NCBI GenBank assembly: GCA_019022495.1
Contig: JAFEKR010000026.1
Coordinates: 434,001-498,000 of the forward strand
Direction: 5' to 3'
DNA: 64,000 bases
Source of the DNA: Epichloe hybrida
Lineage: Eukaryota; Ascomycota; Sordariomycetes; Hypocreales; Clavicipitaceae
Shown here: piece after piece, positions 46,941-59,240 of the stretch
Layout of the letters: each line of letters starts with the position of its first letter
How positions within the stretch are numbered: the first letter of the stretch is position 1
The notes under the pieces: model-generated
Databases searched by the model: none
Told to the model about the DNA's origin: nothing
What the model saw: the letters and a program-made list of their open reading frames with translations, nothing else
Position numbers and translations under genes: made by a program

Positions 46941-49521
46941 GGCGGGCAGTGTGCGTATATGAATGCCAGCCGAGGTGTTTCAAGCGGGAGAGAGACGGAA
47001 CCTCGATAGCCGCCAACGATTTACTTGGGAAGTAGTCGCGTCAGAAAAAAAAAATCAGAGATCAGGGACGGGCGAGATGGGATGTCCACCGTCGAGTAGT
47101 CGCGTAGTCGGCGTATTTGACGGCCAGCAAGCCGCGGTTCGAAGAGTTGGTTGTGAGATGGGCAAACTTAGACGTCGAGGTTAGGAACGACGCGTGCAGG
47201 GGGTTTGGACCAGTGGCGAGCGAATCAGACAGCCAGCAGGCAAGCAAGGGCAAGGGTGACTGACTGATTAGAAGAAGAGCCAAGACGAGGTGAGGATGAG
47301 GATGAGGTCGAGGGAGGACGAGGACGCGGACGAGAGGAGAAAAAGAAAAGAAAGCGATGTCTGCGTACTGCAGCGGGAAGCAGCAAGGCAATAAAACTAC
47401 TCGGCGTACAAAGGTTGAAAAGGAGAAATCAAGCATGCACAATGCACGCGCGGTGGGTGGTGACTCTGGTGAGTCTGGTGACGAGCGGGAAGGAACCAAG
47501 CTACGGATTACAAAGCTACATGTCGGAACGAGAAAGCCTCGCACACAGGATGCGCCGCCGCGAGAACAGCTGCAGCGAGGCCACGGCAAGTGCAGAACAA
47601 GTGCAAAGCAAGTGCAGAGCGGACGCCTAATAGATGCCAGCGGTCGGCGGGTTTTTCAGCAGTGGATGTGAATGGCGGTAATAATAGTCAAAGCGCGCCC
47701 ATGCAGAAACTGCGCCAGAAATCGGTCCAAGGTGTCCAAGGTGGGAGTTGAAGTCCGACCAGGGTTGACGCAATCGCAGCCTCCTGTCTGCCTGGCCATA
47801 CCACCGTGGAGTCAGTCAGTCAGTCGAGCCTCAGGCGCGCGCCACACAAAAAAATGTCCTTTGCTGTAAATGGTCCACCAGAACCTCGTTGCAGGGTGCA
47901 TATGCTCTCATGCTGCAAGGTTTGTGAGAAAAAAAAACTCAAAATAATTCCCCAAACACTACCGAAGCTGAGCTCCAAATCTACAGTCCGCCTAGCAACA
48001 TCTAGGGGTGTGAGCCTCTCCCACGGCGGTACCGTGTTGATTCTGTTGAACCCCCACCAAACCGGGCTTCTTCTCCCCTGCAACCCCTTTGCCCCTTCAT
48101 AGAAGCCCTCCACTCTGCGAACTACCGCGAGAGGCTTTTCGTCAATGACAAGGGCATCCAGTACGGCGACATCGTCACGACTAGCTGCCCGGTGGAGGGC
48201 TGCTTCTGGCTTTGGCAACGATATGATTTACTCATTAACATGGTGAAAGAGCGAAGCCCGGCTAGTGCGATGTAGGGTGGCAGAACTGAACATTCTGGCA
48301 GGAGCTGGCTCCCAGCCGACATGACCAACCTTATGCTCTAAGCTCTGGACAGTTTGAGCCGTATGAGTGTCCCGTCACCAGCCCTCGAAATTTCAGCGCC
48401 GATGAACGAATGAGAGGAACGCTCTTCCTGGAGTGAATGGTAGGCGTGAATGGTGGGCTACAAGTGAAGGAAAATGAGGCCCAAGGGACTTTATTGCAGC
48501 GCAAGGGGCGTTCGGGTTATACCAAATGGGCGACAAAAATACAATCGGCGTTATTTATAATGCGCGGGGCACGTTTCAATTTTGGCATCGACCAGACCAA
48601 AGAACAAAAGGACGAAACATCAGGCACAGCACCAAGATGCACCTATGGTATTGTGGCAATCCGAACTCGCGAGTGGCTGCTTCGCGGGAGAACACAAGAG
48701 CCAAGAGCGTCACGCGACGGCTAGTGATGGCGGGATCATTACAACGAGCATCGACTATACCAGCTGTCAAACGAATTGGACATATGCTGATTGCCATTAC
48801 CAACAACCGAGCTCGAGTCAACGCCGCAAAAATATTTTCTCGTTAATCGTTCCAAACAGTTAGTAGCCTAACAATCGCCATCGGGTCAGTAAACAACCAG
48901 ATATTGGCAAAGTAAAGTCCGTAACGTCGTGTCAAAGACATCTCCATCATACATCCAAGGTAGGCATAATTGAATCGCTCACTGCACGTCAAAAGGCTCT
49001 GAGACGGCTAGCGTGGAAACTGCGAATTAATGGGAAAATATAATCATATGGAGACGACGGCTAACACATTTAGAACAGAAAATAATATACTTACGTTTTG
49101 ACAAGACGGTGTTTCGTTGTCAAGGGTGCGATGCCTTGATCAAAGGCACATGGTTGAAGAAAAGGTTGAAGTAGAGAAAATTTTACGTGCTACTGGCTTA
49201 AATATTACAATCGGCAAAATTAGTGGAGACTTGCTGCTTAGTCAGGACGTGCTTGGTGGGTAGTGTATGTAAATGACGGCGGGACACCGACGTCGCAGCA
49301 GCCGAACATCATTCGCCTTGCTAACGACACCAACGTGCGGCCGGCTGCTCGACTTGCGAAAATGACCTGAACCAAGCTCTCAGCGCGGCACGACAGACAA
49401 CCTGTCTGAGGCTGCTCAGGAGCTTATTTTAATTAACTGACCAGTGTTGCATAACGTCCGGCGAGCCTCCTGCGAACCATCAAGTTTATACTCAAACCGC
49501 TCATCATCGACGACTTTCAGC
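46941..49521. other. Intergenic region, about 2.6 kb
   Basis: Contains the promoter of the CCCH-Smr gene (46941 to about 47600; GAGGATGAGGATGAGG-type repeats near 47289-47312), a possible ankyrin relic (47960-48225, minus), then AT-rich sequence to 49440 with no supported gene. The last 100 bases are the leader of the nucleoside transporter. Confidence 0.45.
47960..48225 (-). pseudogene. Possible ankyrin-repeat gene relic
   Basis: One minus-strand frame reads ALHRAASRDDVAVLDALV and, about 50 residues later, LTPLDVARRTVDLEL. Both resemble ankyrin repeat halves. The sequence between them does not fit an ankyrin repeat, and upstream the frame is closed by a TAA. I see no good start, splice sites or continuing repeats, so this is probably a decayed fragment. 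Chance resemblance remains possible. Confidence 0.3.
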
Positions 49522-50976
49522 ATGGAACGTGCAAGACGAGCTGTCTTTGGGAGGGGATCCTCCCAAGAGGAGTATGAGCCTCTTACCGGCGAAGAAGAAG
49601 GTACTGCTCTGGAAGTATCCGCCGTACTCGAGAACCAGGACGAGATACCGTTCTCATGGATCGAGTACTACATCTTTGGATTCCTAGGCGTCGCCATGTT
49701 ATGGGCTTGGTATACATAACCCCTTCATCGCAAAATGTATATATCAAAGTCAACACTGACCCAACACCCCTAAAAAAGGAACATGTTCCTCGCAGCAGCG
49801 CCCTACTTTTCCTCCCGCTTCGCCTCCAACACCTGGATCCAAAGCAACTTCCAGTCCGGCATCCTCACCGTCTCAACAATCACCAACCTGAGCGTACTCA
49901 TCATCCTAAGCAACGTTCAATACTCGGCATCCTACCCCTATCGAATCAACCTCGCCCTGGTCATCAACATCGTCATCTTTGTGCTTCTCACCGCTTCCAC
50001 GGCCTTGTTCCTCGATGCCTCCCCCACAGCGTACTTCGCCTTTCTCCTCACCATGGTTGCCTTCTCGTCGTGGGCAACGGGGCTCATCCAGAACGGGGCC
50101 TTTGCATTCGCAGCTAGCTATGGGAGACCAGAGTACATGCAAGCTCTGATGGCTGGACAAGGCGTAGCAGGCGTCTTGCCTGCTGTAGCACAAGTCGCCA
50201 CTGTCTTGCTGTTTCCTCCCAGGGAACCGTCGTCACCCCCAAACTCGCACGGCGACGACAAACCTAGCCAACGAGGCGAATCCTCAGCATTCCTCTACTT
50301 TCTTGCCGCCGTCACAATCTCAATCACTGCCCTAGTCGCTCTGAACCCCCTCTTCAGACGACATAATCGGCGCACTGAGAATAAATTGGTGCGGCACATG
50401 GCCGAATCCATGAACAGCATCGAGGAGGCAGAGCGCGCCGCCCGAAAAGTCACGTCACTGTGGGTTCTCTTTCGCAAACTGCGCTGGCTTGCCATCGGCG
50501 TTGCTGTCACCTTTACCGTGACCATGTTCTTCCCTGTGTTTACTGCCAAGATCCACTCCGTTAAGGAAGACGCGGGGGCTATATTTCGACCAACTGCCTT
50601 TATACCCCTGGGTTTCGTATTCTGGAACCTGGGTGATTTGGGAGGGAGGATTGCGACGATGCTTCCATTTTCGTTGCAGCACCGGCCATTTGTTCTTTTC
50701 CTCCTGGCTGTGGCTCGAGCCGCGCTTTTGCCGTTCTATCTGCTGTGTAATGTTAATGGCCGAGGAGCCGTCGTATCCAGCGACTTTTTCTACTTGTTTG
50801 TGGTTCAGGTCCTTTTCGGATTGACCAACGGATGGCTTGGTTCCAGTTTCATGATGGCTTCAGGGCAGTGGGTGGACGAGGGGGAGCGAGAGGCCACAGG
50901 CGGCTTCATGGGTCTGTTTCTTGTCATTGGCCTTACCACAGGCAGTTTGCTCAGTTTCACTGTTTCTGGGATATAG
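49522..50976 (+). CDS. FUN26: Equilibrative nucleoside transporter (ENT/SLC29, Fun26-like)
   Basis: Proposed CDS is join(49522..49709, 49779..50976), 461 aa. The intron (GTATAC...AAAAAAG) lies within the first membrane span at a Trp codon (LWAW|NMFLAAAPYF). About ten or eleven hydrophobic spans are visible. There is an acidic N-terminal cytosolic tail with EEYEPLTGEEE, a hydrophilic central loop (PPREPSSPPNSHGDD), and the FNLGDLGGR-like signature WNLGDLGGRIATM. By homology it moves nucleosides across the vacuolar membrane. An acidic EEYEPL-type signal may direct sorting. Length is usual for the family. Confidence 0.93.
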
Positions 50977-51532
50977 AACACTGCCATGTACTGACATTAT
51001 CGAGCATATGCTCTGGATTTCCGGCGTTTTACGAAATATCACTTTTTTTTTTCTGGCATAAGACATCATGACAGGCCTTTTCTTTCCCTTGTGTCAACTC
51101 GCTATTCCCTATTATTTCACATGCGAGTCGCCAAAAGCGAATCCTGTTTCGTCTCAAGGCATAATTCCTCATTATTCCTGTGACCTCTAATTATGAAAGG
51201 CAAACTATAATGCTGACACGATGATTTATGGCTTATGATGCGGATGTCCTGGTGCTGTGCTGTTTTCCGGCGCCAAGTTTGTAACGAAAAAGCCAAACGG
51301 GTCCTGATGCTACCCAACAACGCCCAATTATACGATGCTGAACCACCATTCTCCATCAATAACACCCTCTTCTACTCCGTACGCTCACAACTGTAAAGTG
51401 CATTATCAAGAATTTAAAGGCGAAAAGGAAAAAAATGAACCCATGCCACAGATATTTGAGGAAAACCCCCGAATAGGAAAAAAAAAGAAGATCCAGGGCA
51501 AAGAATTTGGGCGAGCTCTGACTATATCTCGT
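50977..51532. other. Convergent 3' intergenic region
   Basis: Between the stops of the nucleoside transporter (+) and Ipk1 (-). AT-rich 3' UTR-like sequence only. Confidence 0.5.
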
Positions 51533-53213
51533 TCATTGAGCAGAGCGGTCCTTTTGTATGACGAAAGTTGGTGCATCCGATCTAAATGGCGCCAGAATTT
51601 GTTTCAAAACGTTCGCATCTGTCGAGTAGCTGTGAATTGCTGTACCCTTGGGGATCTGGAACAGATGTGTATCGACTTGACCGCCACCACCAGTCTGCTG
51701 TTTCAGATCCGTAATTTGGATGATATCTGGTTTCTTCTTAGTGGCTACCGGCCCGTGTTCAAGGAGGCAGAGTGTCGGTGGACGGTAAAATTGATTACCG
51801 CAGAGGATCCATTCTGATGTATAAAAGCCACCCTCGACAAGCTCTGCCTCCACGCCCCTCCAAGTCTCAAATTTGACCCCGGGATCTTTCCAATCAAGGT
51901 CGCCAAAGCGTATGCGGACAGACTGAGAACATTTGTCGATTTGAGCGAAGCATGTGCAGTCTCGCAGCGTCATGGCGAGCGGGAAGAACGGATCTGACGG
52001 CAAGGCCCGGAGCGGCCCGACCTTGTCATGGATATCCTGCTGCTCCTTCAAATCGCGAATTGCGTCGTGGCTGGCGATGCGTCTCAAAGCCTCCACGTAA
52101 GACTCGCTATCGGGCTCATCGGCGAGGTGGGGTGCCATTCGGAAGGGCGAACAAACATGCCAAGGGCAGTCAGAGTTCATGAGAGCAAGGGGGCACGGTT
52201 TCCTTTCTGGGCGCGTCTTGTTTCTGGATGGATCTTTCGTCAGGTTCCGCAGCTCCATGGCACATTGCCTACATCTGATTGCGCCCTTGGGCGCGCTGGG
52301 GGATTGCGAGAGCCACTTAGGCTTGAACTCGACAAGAACACAGGAATCTATATCTTTAGTTGGTTTGGTCAACTCACAAAGCAAAGGAAAAAAAAAAAAA
52401 AAAAGACGAAAGGCCGAAACACAAAGGAAAGAACTTGCAAGCTGGGCAGCGAAGCGGGGGTGGGGAGAGGGCCTTACCCTGAGGACGCATGTCCTCGATG
52501 AGAAACCCCCAATCAGTCTCACCGACATATGTCCATTTGAATTTGTCTCTGCGGGTGTGATTGATATCACGCAAAAGGTTGTTGAGTTCCCGAACAACGT
52601 TGGATTTGTGGAGTACGACCAGCTCCTGATGTACTATATGATCTCCCAGAATCGGCTTGACGGCGGTTTGGAGGTACTTTTGCTGCAAGAGATAATTGTA
52701 GGAAAGGGGGGCACCAAACGAGGGCACCTTTGCGACCCTCAGAAGAAGCCCTATAGATGTTAAAACACATAAACCCCCCCAGATCAAAGATCCCAGGAAG
52801 CCTCACGGAGCTGCAAACTAACCTTTCATGTCCCTTCCAGCGCGGTCTCGCTGGGGGACCTTGATCTCGAAAACTGCATTGGCTGAGCCCTCGCCCACAA
52901 GTTTGACGGGCTTGGTACCGGCAGGAAGCCTCTTGATACAATGATGATGCTGATCCTGGCAGTTGGCGAGGCAAGGCTCACTGCTGATGACCTTGAGGAT
53001 GGCCATGTCTTGAGATTTCAGCCATGCGCTGTCATCGTCACGTCCGAGGTCCTGCCCGTCTATAACTTGGATGGCAGAAGATGGCGGATTTGAAGTAGAA
53101 GGCTGAGTGAGAATGGACGAGTCGTCGTCGGAACAAGGCTCCGGAGAGTCGCATTGATTGGAAGCAGAGTCTTCGTCGCTATGCTGGGGTGCCACAAGAT
53201 GCAGGGCCATCAT
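51533..53213 (-). CDS. IPK1: Inositol-pentakisphosphate 2-kinase
   Basis: Proposed CDS is complement(join(51533..52347, 52478..52750, 52823..53213)), 492 aa. The start is the upstream ATG of the MMALHL pair. An acidic, Ser-rich leader precedes the N-lobe motif GEGSANAVFEIKV. Exon 2 carries LQQKYLQ...HIVHQELVVL and ETDWGFLIEDMRP. Exon 3 has VLVEFKPKWLSQSPSAP, followed by a Cys-rich zinc-like element (CRQCA), and RFGDLDWKDP, the conserved acidic site. The enzyme makes InsP6 from Ins(1,3,4,5,6)P5, supporting mRNA export and other nuclear processes. The exon 3 acceptor may be 52353 (AAAG) instead of 52347 (ATAG), adding two residues. Residues outside the catalytic core are poorly conserved. Confidence 0.9.
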
Positions 53214-53928
53214 TGGAGGCCCCGGCCCTGCAGGTTGATGCAAGGCACTGCAGTGTGAGCGAAGGGGCGGATCAAGGCTGGCAAGCAGACCGACAGGCTA
53301 ATACAGCACAGCCTGTACGCGGACGAGTCAAAAGCGAAAAGTGATGAGGGCCTGGAGGCCAGAGATCTGTCAGTGTCGAGGCGTAATAGGTGGCACTGGC
53401 GAGCACAATGGCCGAGAAAGCATTCCGAATTGAGCGTTGATGAAATGACATCTCGACATGTCGCTTTGTGGCGGAGAAGTTCCCCGATATTGTTGCGGGT
53501 GGATGTCAAGCTTTCTTGTTCTTTGTTATCTCCTATCCATCATGTTAGGCGGCCATCAATCCGAGCAGGCTGTGTGTCTTGTCTGGCCTGGTTGCGGCTG
53601 AACCACTGGCGATGCGAGCATTGAGCGCTGATGGCTGTTTGCCCAGGTGCTGGTGCCCCAGTGGCTCCTTCCATCTACGGGGGATGGGTTGGCTGGGACT
53701 GGGTGATTGCCACTGATTGGGTGATTGGGTTAGTTGGCATTAGCAGTCAGCAGTCAGCACTCCGCAGTCAGCAGTCAGCAGGGGAGGCCGGCTGCAGCTG
53801 CACGCGCCCACTTGACTGGCTTCGAGTCCCTGCCTCTCTGCCTGGCCAATCTCCCTTCTTTCTGATGACTGACGTTCTACAAAGCGCAAAGAAGTCGCAG
53901 AACCAACAGCACGGATGCTTCGAGCCAA

Positions 53929-54012
53929 GAGGAGAGGAGAGGAGAGAAGAGAGGAGGGGAGGGGAGAGGAGGAGGGAGGAGGGGAGATGAGGGGAGAGGA
54001 GAGGGAAGTGTA
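53929..54012. repeat. Purine-rich GAGGAGAGG low-complexity block
   Basis: About 80 bases of nearly pure G/A on the plus strand, with mirror-repeat character. Such tracts can form triplexes or G-quadruplexes. No coding frame is supported. Confidence 0.8.
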
Positions 54013-55950
54013 AGGACCAAACGGGGCTCTTTCCTGGATATTGTCCTGAAATCTCTCAGCCGTGCAATACAGAACTGAAACTTGTTGACAACGACTGATT
54101 GCTGCACTCGCCTGAACATGAGGCCATCTCGACGCTGCCGCAGCTTGAATGCAACCATCCGTGATTTTGAAAAACTGGGCCCGCCAAAGGCATAACATCA
54201 GGATCATACGGAGTACAGTACGAGATATTATTTAGTACCATCAGAACACATTTGGCCGGGAAACGGCGTCGCAAACATGCATGGCCTGCCATTATGAGCC
54301 TTTTATCATCCGTGTGACGTTGGAACGGTTGCAGTTGACCTTTCGTCGGTGATGTCACCCTCAATTGGCACAATGCACGACGAAACTGGAACTTTTATAC
54401 ACGGACAAAGAGAGGGTTGTAAACAATTGAATTTCCCGCCTACCCCAGCCTGAGAAGCTGACCGAAGCTCGTCGTTGCTATTTCCAATAGTCCAATGCAT
54501 ATGGCTGTAGCAATGACACTCCTGCTATTCGAGTCGTTGCACCCTTCCCTGTACCAAAGGTTGTGTTTTTTTTTTCTTGGGGAGGGTAGAGGCGGTTTGT
54601 TATTTTTTATATATGAAAAGGATAAAATCTTCTTTTACGCTACATCAAACCGCTCAACATGCGCTAATACAAGGTACCAAGGGCACAAAGAATCCTAGCA
54701 AAGTCAATGAGAGTTGCTTTGCCATCACGGAAAGCGAGCGCATGTCGTCGCGACAGGCCCTTGGCTATGGTCATGTATTTGACGAACTTATTGTTCACGA
54801 GCAGTCGAAACTCGCTTTCGTAGTCTTCGTCGACGCTTGCCTGAAGCAATTGAATCTGAGGGCATCATAGCCACAGTAGGAGAGGCGCGTTGTCTTAGAT
54901 AGGCATCTTTGCCGTAGAGCCTCGTCTGCAATCCTACGATGAGTCTGTTCACGTTTGTGTTTTCCCCAAGTTAGTCTCGACACTCCTCTGTCTACAACTT
55001 GCACAAAGTTTGTTGCTAGATATCTAGGAGAGTACAGTATGTTTTAGGCTTCCAATCCCAATTGTTACAGCCGAGCTAACGAACGAAGCAGGTTACGACG
55101 ATGTTCCACGCGTGATTTCAGCGCATGTTAGCAAGAGGGCGCCGGAAATTCCCCAGTCATAAGTCTAAGAGAAGCAACCGGCACTGAGACAACTGGACTA
55201 ATTAACACCCAGGTCAACATATGCGAACAGGATTACCGGATATACACTTATGCATGTAAGAAATAGGAAGAATTTCGTCTGACGGATTGCGGATTGATTG
55301 AGTGCCAATGCTCAGAATGCCGTGAAGGGCATTGCGTGCGTGTGCAATGATAGCTTTGTATTGTGGAAGAGAGTCAACAAGTTCCGCAGCTCGTGTGTTG
55401 GCACATCTGAAGTCCAATAGTGTGCGTGATAAAAAGATTCCAGAGCGCCGACATACGCAGCGAGCCAGGAAAAGAGGCATGGTAGTGAGTGCCTTACTAA
55501 GTAAAAGGTATGGATAGCTTCATGGATCCTAGAATCAGAGTGGCTAGCAGGGTTACACACAATCCACAATCGTTGTGCGAGCCATTCTGGCATTCCAAGT
55601 CTACCCGACAGACTGGGGGAGGGGGGGGGTCAACAAGGGATGCATCTGTGACTCGCGTGCGTGAGAAGATTGATGCGAGAGGAGAGCGAGGAGAGGACAT
55701 GGACATGCAGATTGCGGAGATGGACGGGGTCAAGCTGATGTACTGTAACATGCATCACGCGAGCAACCACCCACGAGCTTTAACACGCTCAAGGAGATAA
55801 TGCATGACGGGGCGCCGAGGCAGCGCCATTGCGGGAGTGAGTTGTGGCTGGTTGGCTGCATTGTGCGGCATTGTCAGCCTGGCTTCTGTGAGCAGACACG
55901 TCTGATGGTGTTGTAAACATTCGCAGACCATCATGTGTATTTATCATTTC

Positions 55951-55986
55951 ATGCAACATGCAACATGCAACATGCAACATGCAACA
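55951..55986. repeat. ATGCAAC heptamer tandem repeat, about 5 copies
   Basis: Five near-perfect heptamer units occur in intergenic DNA. Confidence 0.85.
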
Positions 55987-56470
55987 AGCCATCCTACGAG
56001 GTTGGCCCTGGTGACGTGGCCAATTCCCCAACGCCTATGTATTATGTACGGATTACTGTAAGGGATCAAGTGCGGAGAAAGGAAAGGGAGAAAGGGGAAA
56101 GGGCCTGTTATTTTAGCTCCCTTGATCGGCACTGGGCCACTGGCACTGGAATCTGCTCAGAGCAAAGAAATTGAGCCAGGCAGAGAAAATTTGTGCTCAT
56201 GTGCTTAGTACATGTATGTATGTGCCCGGTCCAGCAGCCCCACATGCATAATCTCAGCGTCAGGACTCGGAGACCTGCACCAGTGCACGCACTCGCTCCT
56301 CTTCCGAGCAGGAGGAGCCCTTCGTCATCCCGTCTGGTCTTTGTCGACTCCTTCCCACGTCAACCAGCCTGGCGGCATCCTCCCTTTTTTCATTGCATCA
56401 CACGCCGCTATTTTCATCCCCGGCCTTGTCGATTTCGTACTCGAACACCATCGTCGATTGTACAGCTCGC

Positions 56471-56498
56471 CACAGCACAGCACAGCACAGCACAGCAG
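56471..56498 (+). repeat. ACAGC pentamer repeat in the mdm34 leader
   Basis: About five ACAGC units lie roughly 100 bp upstream of the mdm34 start, probably in its 5' UTR. No regulatory role can be inferred. Confidence 0.75.
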
Positions 56499-56599
56499 GA
56501 CTCGACTTCACACCATCGATTTTGCGCCGCTCACCCGGGCCACGACGAGCCCTTCTAAGCTCTGCCGCATGGTTGTGAGACTTTGCTAGCCATTTCAAC

Positions 56600-58833
56600 A
56601 TGGCTTTCAACTTCAACTGGTCGCCGCTTACTGCGGACGCCGAGTTTTATAGCCGCGCGAGAGATCTGCTCACGAAAGCACTCAACAAGTCACCGAAGCC
56701 ACCGATTATCGTCGATGATATTCTCGTTAGCGAGTTGAACCTGGGCACTGTGCCTCCCGACCTGGAAATCCTCGAGATTGGCGACTTGGCCGAGGACCGA
56801 TTTCGAGGCATCTTCAAGATGTGCTATTCTGGCGATGCTTTTCTGACCCTGAAAACTCGAGTTCAGGTACGTTTGCATCGAATTCTCATTACTGGACGGG
56901 TTTCTGATGGGCGATTGCTTCGAAAATGCCCCCCCATCACCCCCATCACCCCCCTCCTCCTCTACGCGACACGGAGCATCACCAATATACGGTAGTCGTT
57001 GTATTGTCCTTATGCGACTGCGTCCATGGCAGGCAATGCTCATCCTTCTCATTCTTCACATGAGTGCAACGTTCTCGCACCGGTTTGGTCTCGTTTCGCT
57101 GCAGGTCGAGAGGCCCCAGCTCCGAATCTTTTTCTGCCCTTGTCCTGTGCAACAAAGCTGTCGCATGGATGCCGCAAAGCCCCACCTACCACACCTTTCA
57201 TCATTCTTGATTCTCATGCATCAATCACCAAGCACAAGAAGGCAGACAGACCATTTTGCGATTCATGTCGCGAGCGCGCGTGACGAGTTGGTTGTTCAAT
57301 CTGCATCCTGAATAACAGTTCATGCATCGACGCACCAAGGACAGGGGTGTCGCATAATGCGTTGAAATTACACCCCCCCCCCCCCCCTTTGTTCAAGGGG
57401 TCCAACTTGGTTGGAGCTGCTATGCTAACATGCAACCTTTGTAGGCGAATCCATTGAACACCTGCCTCTGCTCTAAGCCGAGCTTTACGTCGCCTCAGCC
57501 CCTTGCTGCCGCTTCTGGACTGACCATTCCGCTCTCAATCACTTTATCAGACATTAAGCTGTCCGCTTTCATCATACTCGTCTTTTCTAAGCAAAAGGGT
57601 CTCACCTTGGTATTCCGTAATGATCCGCTTGAGTCCCTCAAGGTCTCGTCTACGTTCGACTCGATACAGTTTGTTCGCGACTATTTGCAACGAACCATCG
57701 AGCAGCAGCTGCGTAACCTAATGATGGATGAGCTCCCAGCCATCATCCACCGGCTTTCACTAGAGCTGTGGTGCCCGGATCAGGCGAACAAGAGCACCCA
57801 GACACCCAAAGAAGATGTCGACGAAAAGGGCGCGGACCCGTTTGCCAGCCCTCCGCTGGATCCTGTCGATGCCCACGGTAACCTTTTGGACTACAACACC
57901 ATATCGGAACTCGCTCTCAATGGCGGTGGGGAGGTTCAGTCACTATTTTCACAAAAGAATTTGGTGCGCCTGGCCACGCTGACAGATTCTCATCGAACGT
58001 TATCTCTATTCACCCCGGGTATCAAGGATGTCGTCTTCCGTGCTTGGTCTGGTTTTGGAGATCGATCTGAAGTTGCCAGCCCCCCATTTGCTACTCCCAG
58101 CTTGGCCAAGACGTACTCTTCTCCAGCCGGTGGCAGCACCACCTATACCTTTTCCGACTCGGGCAGCACCGCTCATGGTTATTTCCCGTCAAGGCCGTCT
58201 CTTGTTAGCTTAAACTCAGCCGCCAACGGAATATCACATAGCAACGCCAATCACCGCTCCAGATCTGGCCGAAAGAAGAAGACGAGAGTCGTCAATTTGC
58301 GAAAAACAAAGTCTGAGGCTGGTTCTTCCGAAGTCCCGTCTGAGGACGTCTCCGATACGGCGTCTGTCAACATCCCTTTATCGGAGCCCCTGATTGCCAC
58401 ATCCATTCCGGAAGAATCCATATCTGATCATGTCAGTGTCGATGATGCAGACACGGGCAAGGCTCGCTTCGGACACTCACACATGGACCACTCTGTCCCT
58501 ATTCGCCAGGCGCTCATGTCCGACATGTATCAGAAGAAACTCGAGCAATTGGCCGCACCTCGTGAGGGAAGCAAGAAAGTCGGCTCACCTACTGGCAGCT
58601 ACGATATGGTCGCCGAAAAGGTTCCCTTTGATAAGGATGGCAAACCGATTCGGACGCCACATCAAACTTCTGGCAGCTTCGACACATCATCGGTAATTCT
58701 AGAACAAGCATGGATCATGAAAATGGCTGGTGAGATTGCCAGACGTGTTTATGACGAGAAGAATCGTCAACAAGGCATCTGGGAGGGTGCAGACACGGCG
58801 CCTCCTCCCACATACGAGGCCGCTATCCACTGA
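56600..58833 (+). CDS. MDM34: ERMES complex subunit Mdm34 (Mmm2)
   Basis: Proposed CDS is join(56600..56866, 57445..58833), 551 aa. The N-terminus [10 protein letters not shown] is diagnostic for Mdm34. The SMP lipid-binding domain spans roughly residues 1-195, including [28 protein letters not shown]. It is interrupted by an unusually long 578-bp intron after ...KTRVQ. A Ser-rich, basic C-terminal half follows ([17 protein letters not shown]), ending near PPPTYEAA, a PPxY motif of the type used for Rsp5 binding in yeast Mdm34. The protein sits on the mitochondrial outer membrane and tethers it to the ER with Mmm1, Mdm10 and Mdm12, allowing phospholipid transfer. Confidence 0.97.
57373..57387. 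repeat. Poly-C15 tract in the MDM34 intron
   Basis: Fifteen C in the 578-bp intron, about 60 bp before the TGTAG acceptor. The position fits an extended polypyrimidine tract. Confidence 0.9.
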
Positions 58834-59240
58834 GCTGCGCCGACGACACAAGGAAGCAAGACAGAATCCTCTACGTGATTTGATCTGATACACTCGCTCG
58901 AGACTTGGCGTGTCATGTACTCTCCTTTCCATGCTTCCTCAACTTGGGCATTTTACCATGTACAGGCGTTTGGGGGGGGGGCACTTTTATTTCTTCCATT
59001 AGAAGCAATCTGCTGACAATAACATGTATATTTTACATACCATGGCGTTTCCACCCTTATGTACAAAATGAGAATGTCTCTGCTGATCATGATATGTACG
59101 TTTCATTCCGTACATACCACGGCGTTTCCATCCTGTTCTATGTCCTAGGTTCGAACCTTAGCGAAAGGGATGAATTACTAGGCTAGGTAGCTTACTTTAG
59201 GCTCACAGGGCAGGCATAGGCTAGGCGGACGCTACATGTA

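Larger units (their letters stand above)
53214..56599. other. Long intergenic region, about 3.4 kb
   Basis: No gene is supported, although short open frames exist (for example near 54664-54849 and 55214-55593, minus). It contains AGTCAGC heptamers near 53744-53782, a purine-rich GAGGAGAGG block at 53929-54012, a G9 run near 55620, ATGCAAC heptamers at 55951-55986, and ACAGC pentamers at 56471-56498 in the mdm34 leader. Confidence 0.45.

Noticed and set aside
53744..53782. AGTCAGC repeats as a CRISPR-like array
   Set aside because: The units are direct 7-bp tandem repeats without spacers, in a eukaryotic genome.
54664..55593. Minus-strand ORFs in the long gap upstream of MDM34
   Set aside because: Short, overlapping in several frames, without recognisable motifs or consistent splice joins; not enough to call a gene.
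59140..59170. GGTTCGAACC resembling a tRNA B box
   Set aside because: The flanks cannot be folded into an acceptor stem, anticodon arm and A box at proper spacing on either strand.
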